From positions 4,966,001 to 5,030,000 of the forward strand of contig NZ_CP109446.1 in NCBI RefSeq assembly GCF_036227265.1: 64,000 nucleotides of DNA, written 5' to 3'. Source of the DNA: Streptomyces sp. NBC_01476 (GTDB lineage Bacteria > Actinomycetota > Actinomycetes > Streptomycetales > Streptomycetaceae). Below are positions 51,597-59,775 of this stretch, one piece after another. The notes beneath the pieces were generated by a model. It was not told the DNA's origin. It did not search any database and saw nothing but the letters and a program-made list of their open reading frames with translations. The stretch's first letter is position 1; the number at the start of each line of letters is the position of its first letter. The translations under genes were made by a program, and so were the position numbers.

Positions 51597-52249
51597 TGCG
51601 AATCGTCCTGGTCGGGCCGCCCGGCGCCGGCAAGGGGACGCAGGCCGCGTACCTCGCCAAGAACCTGTCGATCCCGCACATCTCCACGGGCGACCTGTTC
51701 CGCGCCAACATCAATCAGGGCACCGACCTGGGCAAGCAGGCGAAGGCGTACATGGACGCCGGCGAGCTGGTGCCCGACGAGGTCACCATCGGCATGGCCG
51801 AGGACCGGCTGGAGCAGCCGGACGCGGCCAAGGGCTTCCTGCTCGACGGCTTCCCGCGCAACGAACCGCAGGCCCGGGCGCTGGACGCCTACCTGGAGCG
51901 CAAGGGCCTCCGGCTGGACGGCGTGCTGGACCTCGAAGTGCCCGAGGACGAGGTGGTCAAGCGGATCGCCGGCCGCCGGATCTGCCGCAACGACGGCGCG
52001 CACGTCTTCCACCTGGAATACAAGCGCCCCAAGGTGGACGGCGTCTGCGACGAGTGCGGCGGCGAGCTGTACCAGCGGGCCGACGACGCCGAGGACAAGG
52101 TCCGCACCCGGCTGGACGTCTACCACCGTGAGACCGAGCCGATCATCGACTACTACAAGCAGCAGGACCTGGTGGTGACGATCTCCGCGCTCGGGCCGGT
52201 GCCCGAGGTGACCCAGCGGGCGATGGAAGCGCTGCGCAGGACCGGCTGA
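51596..52249 (+). CDS. adk: Adenylate kinase
   Basis: 217 aa, long-lid form. Catalyses ATP + AMP to 2 ADP. P loop LVGPPGAGKGTQA (residues 5-17), STGDLFRANI for AMP binding, and LLDGFPRN. The LID begins GRRICRNDGAHVFHLEYK and holds CDECGG; only one full Cys pair (CDEC) is obvious, so the lid zinc site looks incomplete. Translationally coupled to secY, as is common. Confidence 0.98.
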   Translation: MRIVLVGPPGAGKGTQAAYLAKNLSIPHISTGDLFRANINQGTDLGKQAKAYMDAGELVPDEVTIGMAEDRLEQPDAAKGFLLDGFPRNEPQARALDAYLERKGLRLDGVLDLEVPEDEVVKRIAGRRICRNDGAHVFHLEYKRPKVDGVCDECGGELYQRADDAEDKVRTRLDVYHRETEPIIDYYKQQDLVVTISALGPVPEVTQRAMEALRRTG

Positions 52250-52275
52250 CCGTTCCACCGCACGGAATGTGCATG

Positions 52276-52317
52276 CCATAAGGCCGTGGTGCCCCGACGG
52301 GCGCCACGGCCTTATGG
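52276..52317 (+). terminator. 14-bp perfect hairpin after adk
   Basis: CCATAAGGCCGTGG (52276-52289) and CCACGGCCTTATGG (52304-52317) flank a loop that can itself pair GCCC with GGGC. It follows the adk stop by 26 bp. No long T tract; probable terminator or attenuator before map. Confidence 0.65.
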
Positions 52318-52374
52318 TTGAACGGGCGCCCACTCACTCGCGGGCGCAGCGATACGAGGAGGACGTCGGCGGCG

Positions 52375-53211
52375 ATGGTGGAGATCAAGACCCCGGAGCA
52401 GATCGCCAGGATGCGTGCCGCGGGGCTGGTCGTCGCGGCGATCCACGAGGCGACCCGGGCGGCGGCGGTGCCCGGCGCGAGCACCAAGGACCTGGACGAG
52501 ATCGCCGCGAAGGTGATCGCCGACCACGGCGCCAAGCCCAACTTCCTGGGGTACGGCGGCTTCCCCGGCACCATCTGCACCTCGGTGAACGACGTGGTGG
52601 TGCACGGCATCCCGGACCGTACGACGGTGCTCAAGAGCGGCGACATCATCTCCATCGACGCCGGCGCCATCGTGGACGGCTGGCACGGCGACGCGGCCAT
52701 CACCTGCTTCGTGGGGGAGGGCCACCGGCCCGAGGTGGTCGAGCTCAGCCGGGTCACCGAGGAGTCCATGTGGGCCGGCATCGCCGCGTTCCGCAAGGGC
52801 AACCGGCTGGAGGACATCTCCCGGGGCGTGGAGTCGTACATCCGCCGCCAGCCGCGGCCGGCCGCCGGCAAGTACGGCATCGTCGAGGACTACGGCGGGC
52901 ACGGCATCGGCAGCGAGATGCACATGGACCCGCACCTGCTCAATTACGTCACCAAGAAGCGCGGGCGCGGGATCAAGCTGGTCCCCGGCGTGTGCCTGGC
53001 CATCGAGCCGATGGTGACCCTCGGCTCCCCGGCCACCCACGTGATGGAGGACGAGTGGACCGTCCGCACCGATGACGGCTCCTGGGCCGCCCACTGGGAG
53101 CACTCGATCGCCCTGACCGAGGAGGGCGTCCTCGTGCTGACCGCCCCCGACGGCGGCCGTGCCAAGCTCGCCGAGTTCGGCATCACGGTCGCTCCCGACC
53201 CGCTGGCCTGA
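52375..53211 (+). CDS. map: Methionine aminopeptidase
   Basis: 278 aa from the ATG giving MVEIKTPEQIARMRAAG after GAGGAGG. Removes the initiator Met from nascent proteins with a di-metal centre. Metal ligands are seen in ISIDAGAIVDGWHGDAA (two Asp), GGHGIGSEMHMDP (His), AIEPMV (Glu) and WTVRTDDGSWAAHWEHSI (late Glu ligand near). Type I enzyme. It precedes infA by 212 bp. Confidence 0.98.
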   Translation: MVEIKTPEQIARMRAAGLVVAAIHEATRAAAVPGASTKDLDEIAAKVIADHGAKPNFLGYGGFPGTICTSVNDVVVHGIPDRTTVLKSGDIISIDAGAIVDGWHGDAAITCFVGEGHRPEVVELSRVTEESMWAGIAAFRKGNRLEDISRGVESYIRRQPRPAAGKYGIVEDYGGHGIGSEMHMDPHLLNYVTKKRGRGIKLVPGVCLAIEPMVTLGSPATHVMEDEWTVRTDDGSWAAHWEHSIALTEEGVLVLTAPDGGRAKLAEFGITVAPDPLA

Positions 53212-53346
53212 GCCGGGGGCCGTCCGGACGGCGCGGTCAGGGGCCTGCGGGCCGCAGGGGTCGCCCGTACGGGTGGCGATCCGGCGGCTTAGTGATCTTG
53301 CGGGGTGGGCATACATCCCTGATTCGTCTTTCCGGAGGGCGTGGCG

Positions 53347-53352
53347 TAGACT
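53347..53352 (+). promoter_or_regulatory. Candidate -10 of the infA promoter
   Basis: TAGACT 72 bp before the infA start; a recognisable -35 is not seen at 17 bp. The 212-bp map-infA gap suggests a separate promoter for infA and the alpha cluster. Confidence 0.35.
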
Positions 53353-53423
53353 CATACGTCGGCTCTCGTGTGCCATCCGGCATGTCCGGAGCCGGCCCCG
53401 GTAGCCGATCCCGAAAGCAGGAC

Positions 53424-53645
53424 ATGGCCAAAAAGCAAGGCGCCATCGAAATTGAAGGCACCGTGATCGAGTCTCTGCCGAACGCGATGTTCAAGGTGGA
53501 GCTGCAGAACGGTCACAAGGTCCTCGCGCACATCAGCGGCAAGATGCGGATGCACTACATCCGGATCCTCCCGGATGACCGGGTCGTGGTGGAGCTCTCG
53601 CCGTACGACCTGACGCGCGGACGGATCGTCTACCGATACAAGTAA
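53424..53645 (+). CDS. infA: Translation initiation factor IF-1
   Basis: 73 aa. OB-fold factor that occupies the 30S A site. MAKKQGAIEIEGTVIESLPN, MFKVELQNGHKVLAHISGKM and DLTRGRIVYRYK are canonical. ATG after GAAAGCAGGAC. Confidence 0.99.
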   Translation: MAKKQGAIEIEGTVIESLPNAMFKVELQNGHKVLAHISGKMRMHYIRILPDDRVVVELSPYDLTRGRIVYRYK

Positions 53646-53687
53646 CCGCTTGTAGATCTGAACACGACCCCGGAGAACCTCAGTCCC

Positions 53688-53801
53688 ATGAAGGTCAAGC
53701 CGAGCGTCAAGAAGATCTGCGACAAGTGCAAGGTGATCCGCCGCCACGGCCGGGTCATGGTCATCTGCGACAACCTGCGCCACAAGCAGCGCCAGGGCTG
53801 A
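53688..53801 (+). CDS. rpmJ: 50S ribosomal protein L36 (zinc type)
   Basis: 37 aa: MKVKPSVKKICDKCKVIRRH then GRVMVICDNLRHKQRQG. The CDKC pair with later Cys and His forms the zinc ribbon of the C+ form. GGAGAACC precedes the ATG. 42 bp after infA. Confidence 0.98.
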   Translation: MKVKPSVKKICDKCKVIRRHGRVMVICDNLRHKQRQG

Positions 53802-53993
53802 CGCAAGCCGACCGAGCCGACCACCTGACTTCGCAGCACTTCGCGCGACGCACACACGCACATACGCAGTGCCCATCCTCTGCTCCAAGGGGATGACACC
53901 CCCGGTGGAGGCCGGGGACCCGGTCCGTACCTGGTACGGCGGACGGGGAACCGGCGCTGCGGAAGACCTCCGAAACCATCAGGAGCCAAGAAA
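53802..53993 (+). other. Leader between rpmJ and rpsM
   Basis: 192 bp with several small stems, CCCCGG-TGGAGG-CCGGGG and CCGTAC-CTG-GTACGG among them. In Escherichia coli the rpsM leader binds S4 for autoregulation; whether this leader does so is unknown. No gene seen. Confidence 0.5.
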
Positions 53994-54374
53994 ATGGCAC
54001 GCCTTTCAGGCGTTGACCTCCCGCGCGAGAAGCGCGTGGAGATCGCCCTCACCTACGTCTTCGGCATCGGGCGCTCCCGCTCCCAGGAGATCCTGAAGAA
54101 CACGGGTGTGAACCCCGACACCCGGGTGCGAGACCTTGCCGAGGACGACCTCGTCAAGATCGGCAAGTGGGTGGACGAGAACTACACGACCGAGGGTGAC
54201 CTCCGCCGTGAGATCCAGTCCGACATCCGCCGCAAGGTGGAGATCGGCTCCTACCAGGGTCTGCGTCACCGCCGGGGCCTGCCGGTCCACGGCCAGCGCA
54301 CGCACACCAACGCCCGCACCCGCAAGGGCCCGCGTCGCGCCATCGCCGGCAAGAAGAAGCCGGGCAAGAAGTAG
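53994..54374 (+). CDS. rpsM: 30S ribosomal protein S13
   Basis: 126 aa. Head protein bridging to L5 and contacting P-site tRNA. MARLSGVDLPREKRVEIALT, TYVFGIGRSRSQEIL, RHRRGLPVHGQRTHTNARTR are conserved. ATG after ATCAGGAGCC. First gene of the alpha cluster. Confidence 0.99.
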   Translation: MARLSGVDLPREKRVEIALTYVFGIGRSRSQEILKNTGVNPDTRVRDLAEDDLVKIGKWVDENYTTEGDLRREIQSDIRRKVEIGSYQGLRHRRGLPVHGQRTHTNARTRKGPRRAIAGKKKPGKK

Positions 54375-54443
54375 TCCTCAGCCGGACGCCCATCAGCGGT
54401 CTTCGCTGTAGGACCGACCACCTCCACCGGGAGAACTTGACAC

Positions 54444-54848
54444 ATGCCTCCTAAGGGCCGTCAGGGCGCAGCCAAGAAGGTGCGCCGCAAGGAAAAGAAG
54501 AACGTCGCTCACGGGCACGCCCACATCAAGAGCACGTTCAACAACACCATCGTCTCGATCACCGACCCTGCCGGGAACGTGATCTCCTGGGCCTCCGCCG
54601 GTCACGTCGGCTTCAAGGGCTCGCGCAAGTCCACCCCCTTCGCCGCGCAGATGGCCGCCGAGTCGGCCGCCCGCCGGGCGCAGGAGCACGGCATGCGCAA
54701 GGTGGACGTCTTCGTCAAGGGTCCCGGCTCCGGCCGTGAGACCGCGATCCGCTCCCTCCAGGCCACCGGCCTTGAGGTGGGTTCGATCCAGGACGTCACC
54801 CCGACCCCGCACAACGGCTGCCGCCCGCCGAAGCGCCGCCGCGTCTGA
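54444..54848 (+). CDS. rpsK: 30S ribosomal protein S11
   Basis: 134 aa. Platform protein. HGHAHIKSTFNNTIVSITDP, WASAGHVGFKGSRKSTPFAA and DVTPTPHNGCRPPKRRRV are canonical. 26 bp before rpsD. Confidence 0.99.
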   Translation: MPPKGRQGAAKKVRRKEKKNVAHGHAHIKSTFNNTIVSITDPAGNVISWASAGHVGFKGSRKSTPFAAQMAAESAARRAQEHGMRKVDVFVKGPGSGRETAIRSLQATGLEVGSIQDVTPTPHNGCRPPKRRRV

Positions 54849-54874
54849 CCAGCGAAGTACAGGAGAACTAGACA

Positions 54875-55501
54875 ATGGCGCGTTACACCGGGGCCGACTG
54901 CAAGCGTTGCCGTCGGGAGAAGCAGAAGCTCTTCCTCAAGGGAGCGAAGTGCGAGAGCGCGAAGTGCCCGATCGAGATCCGTCCTTACCCCCCGGGTGAG
55001 CACGGACGCGGGCGCACCAAGGACAGCGAGTACCTGCTTCAGCTGCGTGAGAAGCAGAAGTGCGCGCGGATCTACGGTGTCCTCGAGAAGCAGTTCGTGA
55101 ACTACTACAAGGAAGCGAACCAGAAGACCGGCAAGACCGGTGAGAACCTTCTGCGCATCCTTGAGACCCGCCTCGACAACGTGGTGTACCGGGCCGGCTT
55201 CGCCAAGTCCCGCGACCACGCCCGTCAGCTGGTCCGTCACGGACACATCACCGTCAACGGCCGCAAGACCGACATCCCGTCGGCCCGCGTGGCTGTGAAC
55301 GACATCGTCGAGGTCCGCGAGTCGTCCCGGAACCTGACCCCGTTCGCGGTGGCGCAGGGTGAAGCGGGCGACAAGACGGTGCCGGCCTGGCTTGAGGCCA
55401 ACGCCGGCAAGCTGCGGATCCTCGTGCACAGCATGCCCGAGCGCCAGGTGATCGACACCCAGGTGCAGGAGCAGCTGATCGTCGAGCTCTACTCGAAGTA
55501 A
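54875..55501 (+). CDS. rpsD: 30S ribosomal protein S4, zinc-binding (C+) type
   Basis: 208 aa. The N-terminus holds Cys9, Cys12, Cys26 and Cys31 (DCKRCRREKQ, AKCESAKCPIE), the zinc knuckle of C+ S4. The rest is typical: RPYPPGEHGRGRTKDSEYLL, RLDNVVYRAGFAKSRDHARQ with the S4 RNA-binding domain (HGHITVNGRKTDIPS). S4 nucleates 30S assembly. Its place between rpsK and rpoA is the general bacterial order, but in Streptomyces coelicolor as I remember it rpsD lies elsewhere and is zinc-free. Confidence 0.98.
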   Translation: MARYTGADCKRCRREKQKLFLKGAKCESAKCPIEIRPYPPGEHGRGRTKDSEYLLQLREKQKCARIYGVLEKQFVNYYKEANQKTGKTGENLLRILETRLDNVVYRAGFAKSRDHARQLVRHGHITVNGRKTDIPSARVAVNDIVEVRESSRNLTPFAVAQGEAGDKTVPAWLEANAGKLRILVHSMPERQVIDTQVQEQLIVELYSK

Positions 55502-55521
55502 TTCGGGGCTGCTCACGGTCA

Positions 55522-55575
55522 CGGGCGGTACGGATCGTTTTCCGGTTCTGTTACGGGTTCGGTCGGTACCGCCCG
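55522..55575 (+). promoter_or_regulatory. 10-bp inverted repeat before rpoA
   Basis: CGGGCGGTAC (55522-55531) and GTACCGCCCG (55566-55575) pair perfectly around 34 nt, in the 133-bp gap between rpsD and rpoA. A GGGCG / CGCCC stem follows nearer the start. Attenuation or an rpoA-specific control point is possible. Confidence 0.5.
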
Positions 55576-55634
55576 TACCCTCGTAGTACAGGGGGCGTCA
55601 AATAGCGGGCGCCCACGACAGAAGGATTCACCAC

Positions 55635-56657
55635 ATGCTGATCGCTCAGCGTCCCTCGTTGACCGAAGAGGTCGTCGACGAGTTCCGCTCCCGGTTCGTG
55701 ATCGAGCCGCTGGAGCCGGGATTCGGCTACACCCTCGGCAACTCCCTGCGTCGTACGCTCCTCTCCTCGATCCCGGGTGCGGCGGTCACCTCGATCCGGG
55801 TCGACGGGGTCCTGCACGAGTTCACCACCGTGCCGGGCGTCAAGGAGGACGTCACCGACGTCATCCTCAACATCAAGCAGCTCGTCGTCTCCTCGGAGCA
55901 CGACGAGCCGGTCGTGATGTACCTGCGCAAGCAGGGCCCGGGCGTCGTCACCGCCGCGGACATCGCGCCGCCGGCCGGTGTCGAGGTGCACAACCCCGAC
56001 CTGGTGCTCGCCACGCTGAACGCCAAGGGCAAGCTGGAGATGGAGCTGACCGTCGAGCGCGGTCGCGGCTACGTCTCCGCGGTGCAGAACAAGCAGCAGG
56101 GCCAGGAGATCGGCCGGATCCCGGTCGACTCGATCTACAGCCCGGTGCTCAAGGTCACGTACAAGGTCGAGGCGACCCGTGTCGAGCAGCGCACCGACTT
56201 CGACAAGCTGATCGTCGACGTCGAGACGAAGCAGGCGATGCGGCCGCGTGACGCCATGGCGTCGGCCGGCAAGACCCTGGTCGAGCTCTTCGGTCTGGCC
56301 CGCGAGCTGAACGTCGACGCCGAGGGCATCGACATGGGCCCGTCGCCGACGGACGCGGCGCTGGCCGCGGACCTGGCGCTGCCGATCGAGGAGCTGGAGC
56401 TCACGGTCCGCTCCTACAACTGCCTCAAGCGCGAGGGCATCCACTCGGTGGGTGAGCTCGTGGCCCGCTCCGAGGCGGACCTGCTCGACATCCGCAACTT
56501 CGGTGCGAAGTCGATCGACGAGGTCAAGGCGAAGCTCGCCGGTATGGGTCTGGCCCTCAAGGACAGCCCGCCCGGATTCGACCCCACCGCCGCGGCGGAC
56601 GCCTTCGGCGCCGACGACGACGTGGACGCGGGCTTCGTGGAGACCGAGCAGTACTAG
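55635..56657 (+). CDS. rpoA: DNA-directed RNA polymerase subunit alpha
   Basis: 340 aa. The N-terminal domain assembles RNA polymerase (MLIAQRPSLTEEVVDEFRSR, GYTLGNSLRRTLLSSIPGAA); the C-terminal domain binds UP elements and activators (LTVRSYNCLKREGIHSVGEL, then NFGAKSIDEVKAKLAGMG). Tail is acidic. The beta and beta' genes are in the same window at 11.8-19.3 kb. Confidence 0.99.
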   Translation: MLIAQRPSLTEEVVDEFRSRFVIEPLEPGFGYTLGNSLRRTLLSSIPGAAVTSIRVDGVLHEFTTVPGVKEDVTDVILNIKQLVVSSEHDEPVVMYLRKQGPGVVTAADIAPPAGVEVHNPDLVLATLNAKGKLEMELTVERGRGYVSAVQNKQQGQEIGRIPVDSIYSPVLKVTYKVEATRVEQRTDFDKLIVDVETKQAMRPRDAMASAGKTLVELFGLARELNVDAEGIDMGPSPTDAALAADLALPIEELELTVRSYNCLKREGIHSVGELVARSEADLLDIRNFGAKSIDEVKAKLAGMGLALKDSPPGFDPTAAADAFGADDDVDAGFVETEQY

Positions 56658-56830
56658 TCCCACCGACCGGTAAGGCGGGGGTCCACCCCCGCCCCCACCG
56701 GACATGCCCCTCTCAGGGGGGCGTAACGAGCTCCGGAGCGGTAGCTCCGGGTATTCCGGGTCTGCAGCCGCAGGCCCGGCACTGACATCGGTACCTGACA
56801 CGGCCGGTGCAGCGAAGAAGGAGAAAGACC

Positions 56831-57373
56831 ATGCCTCAGCCCGCAAAGGGTGCCCGTCTGGGCGGCGGCGCCGCGCACGAGAAGCTGCTCCTCGCGAACC
56901 TCGCGAAGTCGCTCTTCGAGCACGGCCGGATCACCACCACCGAGGCCAAGGCGCGCCGGCTGCGCCCGGTCGCGGAGCGGCTGATCACCAAGGCGAAGAA
57001 GGGCGACATCCACAACCGTCGCCAGGTGCTGCAGTCGATCACGGACAAGGGCGTCGTCCACACGCTCTTCACCGAGATCGCCCCGCGGTACGAGAACCGC
57101 CCGGGTGGCTACACCCGGATCACCAAGATCGGCAACCGCCGCGGCGACAACGCGCCGATGGCGGTCATCGAGCTGGTGGAGGCCCTCACCGTGGCCCAGC
57201 AGGCCACCGGCGAGGCCGAAGCGGCCACCAAGCGGTCCGCCAAGGACCGTGCGGGCGACGAGGCGCTGTCCGAGCTCAAGCAGGACGACGCCCCGGTCGA
57301 GGACGCCAAGCCCGAGACCGTCGAGGACGCCGCTCCGGCGGCCGACGCGGACGAGGAGTCCAAGGACGCCTGA
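56831..57373 (+). CDS. rplQ: 50S ribosomal protein L17
   Basis: 180 aa from the ATG after AGAAGGAGAAAG. The L17 core (MPQPAKGARLGGGAAHEKLL, FEHGRITTTEAKARRLRPVA, YTRITKIGNRRGDNAPMAVI) spans about 120 residues and is followed by an acidic Ala/Asp/Glu tail of about 55 residues, typical of actinobacteria. A GGCGGGGG-TCCA-CCCCCGCC stem lies in the 173-bp gap after rpoA. Confidence 0.98.
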   Translation: MPQPAKGARLGGGAAHEKLLLANLAKSLFEHGRITTTEAKARRLRPVAERLITKAKKGDIHNRRQVLQSITDKGVVHTLFTEIAPRYENRPGGYTRITKIGNRRGDNAPMAVIELVEALTVAQQATGEAEAATKRSAKDRAGDEALSELKQDDAPVEDAKPETVEDAAPAADADEESKDA

Positions 57374-57394
57374 GCGTCCTGACACACCGACGGG

Positions 57395-57428
57395 CGGGCC
57401 CGTACCCCTTGGGGTGCGGGCCCGTTCG
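57395..57428 (+). terminator. Hairpin after rplQ
   Basis: CGGGCCCGTACCCC and GGGGTGCGGGCCCG pair with one T-G wobble around a short TT loop, in the 75-bp gap before truA. Probable partial terminator of the alpha cluster. Confidence 0.6.
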
Positions 57429-57448
57429 GCATGAGCGAGGAGTGACGC

Positions 57449-58294
57449 ATGAGCGACGAGCCGGCGGCCGGTTCGGTGCGGGTGCGGCTGGATCTGGCGT
57501 ACGACGGGGCCGGGTTCTCCGGGTGGGCCAAGCAGCGGGAGCGGCGGACCGTACAGGGGGAGCTGGAGGCGGCGATCAGGACCGTGCTGCGGTTGCCGGA
57601 GCCGGTCGAGCTGACGGTCGCCGGGCGGACCGACGCCGGGGTGCACGCGCGCGGTCAGGTGGCGCACGTGGACCTGCCGGCGGACGTGTGGGCCGCGCAC
57701 GGCGACCAGCTGCGCCGGCGGCTGGCCGGGCGGCTGCCGGCGGACGTACGGGTGTGGACGGCGACGAAGGCGCCGGCCGGCTTCAACGCGCGGTTCTCGG
57801 CGATCTGGCGCCGGTACGCCTTCCGGATCGGTGACCACCCCGGCGGGGTCGACCCGCTGCTGCGCGGCCACGTGCTCTGGCACGACCGGCCGGTGGACGT
57901 CGCGGCGATGAACGAGGCCGCCGCGCTGCTGCTGGGCGAGCACGACTTCGCCGCGTACTGCAAGAAGCGGGAGGGCGCGACCACCATCCGTACGCTGCTC
58001 GACCTGCGCTGGGAGCGGACCGCGGAGGGCCTGGCGGAGGCGACGGTACGGGCCGACGCCTTCTGCCACAACATGGTGCGCGCGCTGATCGGCGCGATGG
58101 TCCTGGTCGGCGACGGCCACCGGCCGGTGACCTTCCCCGCCGCGGTGCTGGCGGGCCGGGTGCGCGACTCGGCGGTCAGGGTGCTCCGCCCGCACGGGCT
58201 GACCCTGGAGGAGGTCGGCTACCCGCCGGACGACCAGCTCGCCGCCCGCAGCCGGGAGGCCCGCAACATGCGGACGCTGCCCGGCTGCCGGTGA
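57449..58294 (+). CDS. truA: tRNA pseudouridine(38-40) synthase TruA
   Basis: 281 aa. Modifies the anticodon arm of many tRNAs. The catalytic Asp is in VAGRTDAGVHARGQVAHVDL (about residue 56), with RYAFRIGDHPGG and DAFCHNMVRALIGAMVLVGD as further family blocks. GAGCGAGGAG precedes the ATG. Follows rplQ as in Streptomyces and ends 4 bp from the convergent gene. Confidence 0.97.
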   Translation: MSDEPAAGSVRVRLDLAYDGAGFSGWAKQRERRTVQGELEAAIRTVLRLPEPVELTVAGRTDAGVHARGQVAHVDLPADVWAAHGDQLRRRLAGRLPADVRVWTATKAPAGFNARFSAIWRRYAFRIGDHPGGVDPLLRGHVLWHDRPVDVAAMNEAAALLLGEHDFAAYCKKREGATTIRTLLDLRWERTAEGLAEATVRADAFCHNMVRALIGAMVLVGDGHRPVTFPAAVLAGRVRDSAVRVLRPHGLTLEEVGYPPDDQLAARSREARNMRTLPGCR

Positions 58295-58298
58295 CGGC

Positions 58299-59630
58299 TC
58301 AGCGGTTCGGGTCGGCCGCGGCCGCGTCCTTGCCGCGCTGGATGATCCGCTGGAAGGCGAAGTTGGACGCCTCGTTGGCGGCCCGCTTGCCGACGGTGTC
58401 GTTGCCGGGGAGGGTCTTGCCGTTCTTGTTGCCGGAGATCGCGAAGTAGGCGTAGCGGCCGACCGCGTTCGAGGTCATCTGGCAGGCCACCGCGTGGCAG
58501 AAGTCCTTGACCCCGCCGCCGTTGAGCGGCGCCAGGTAGTGCGCGGTCTTCTGCAGCTTCGCCGCGTGCTGGGTGTCGTCGAAGACGGCGACACCCACGG
58601 TGACGGCCATCGCCCCGTTGGTGTACGTGGCCCGGATCAGCCGGTGGCAGCCGTTCGCGGCGAGCGCGCTCGCCACCTCGTCGCGGCCGGCGCTCGCGCA
58701 GTTGGTGGTACTGGCCGACGCGGTCTTGACGTAGGTGCGGCCGTTGATCAGGAACTGCTTGCCGGGGAAGAGGGTGTCCGGGCTGAGCGGCGCCTTGTCC
58801 TTGGCGGCGGTGCCGATGTAGTCCAGCGGGTTCGCGGGCGGCGGCGGGGCGACCGAGGAGAAGGACGGCGCCGGCGGCAGCGGCTGCTGGCTGGTGCCGG
58901 AGGCCGACGAACTGGCGGGCCCGGCGATGGAGTTGTCGTCCGAGCTCTTGCCGGAGACCACCACCGCGGTGGCCACACCGCCGGCCACGACCGCGACGGC
59001 CACGATGCCGCCGGTGAGCATCATGATCCTGCGCCGGCGGGCCGCGGCCTGGGACTGCCGGTCGGCCAGCGCGGTCCAGTCGGGGGTGCCGGGGGAGGGG
59101 TCGGGGCGGCCGGGGCCGGCCGGTCCCGGCGGGGGAGTGCCCGCCCCTTCTGCGGCCGCGGCGGCCCGCATCTGCTGGATCCGCTGCTGGAAGGCCGCGG
59201 CCTGGCCGCCGAAGCCGCCGGACGGGCTCTTCGGGCTCTGGGACCGCGGCCCCTGCTGGGGTCCTGCGGGCGCCTGTACGCCCTGCTGCGGCCCGGAACC
59301 CTGCGGCCCGGAACCCTGCGGCCCGGAACCCTGCGGCCCGGCGGCGTGCCCCTGCTGTGGTGGTACGCCCCCCTGCTGCCCGCTCCAGGCCGGTCCGGCC
59401 CCCGGGGCCTGTGGTGCCGTGCCGGACTCCGGTCCGGCCTGGCGTGGCGCGGCGTACTGCTGCCGCGGATCGTCCTGCGCCGTCTGGTGCGGGGGACGCA
59501 CGTCGTACTGTCGCTGAGTCTGCGACCGGGAGGGGATGACACGTCCCTCCAGAACCTCGCGCTGCCCCTCGGGGGAGCGCGGATCCTGCGGTGGCTGCTG
59601 CCCGGGCCCTTCAGTCATGTCGCGCATCAT
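58299..59630 (-). CDS. Proline-rich membrane-anchored protein (unknown function)
   Basis: 443 aa from the first of three clustered ATGs (59630, 59627, 59618); the true start is uncertain because none has a clear ribosome site. Residues 1-~200 are Pro/Gln/Gly-rich and presumed disordered and cytoplasmic, with three GPQGSG repeats and an RIQQMRAAAAAEG helix. One membrane helix follows (MMLTGGIVAVAVVAGGVATA), then a Ser/Pro linker and an external domain of about 170 residues with four cysteines (TNCASAGRDEVASALAANGC, DFCHAVACQMTSN). A homologue occupies this place in Streptomyces; function unknown. Confidence 0.7.
   Translation of the reverse strand: MMRDMTEGPGQQPPQDPRSPEGQREVLEGRVIPSRSQTQRQYDVRPPHQTAQDDPRQQYAAPRQAGPESGTAPQAPGAGPAWSGQQGGVPPQQGHAAGPQGSGPQGSGPQGSGPQQGVQAPAGPQQGPRSQSPKSPSGGFGGQAAAFQQRIQQMRAAAAAEGAGTPPPGPAGPGRPDPSPGTPDWTALADRQSQAAARRRRIMMLTGGIVAVAVVAGGVATAVVVSGKSSDDNSIAGPASSSASGTSQQPLPPAPSFSSVAPPPPANPLDYIGTAAKDKAPLSPDTLFPGKQFLINGRTYVKTASASTTNCASAGRDEVASALAANGCHRLIRATYTNGAMAVTVGVAVFDDTQHAAKLQKTAHYLAPLNGGGVKDFCHAVACQMTSNAVGRYAYFAISGNKNGKTLPGNDTVGKRAANEASNFAFQRIIQRGKDAAAADPNR
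59285..59341. repeat. 15-bp tandem repeats encoding GPQGS units
   Basis: CGGCCCGGAACCCTG-type 15-bp units repeat at least three times, coding for GSGPQ on the minus strand in the membrane protein gene. In-frame, so copy number could vary without frameshift. Confidence 0.75.
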
Positions 59631-59775
59631 ATTGCCGTACCGGCCAGGTCCGTATTCCGGTGCGGAATCCGGTACGCATGAGGGGTATATCCGGTCCTTT
59701 CCGGCCGGGGAGGGCCGGCCGCCGGCCGGGAAAACGAGTTGGGGCGGAAGCGGGCCCCCGGGGAGAATCCAGACC

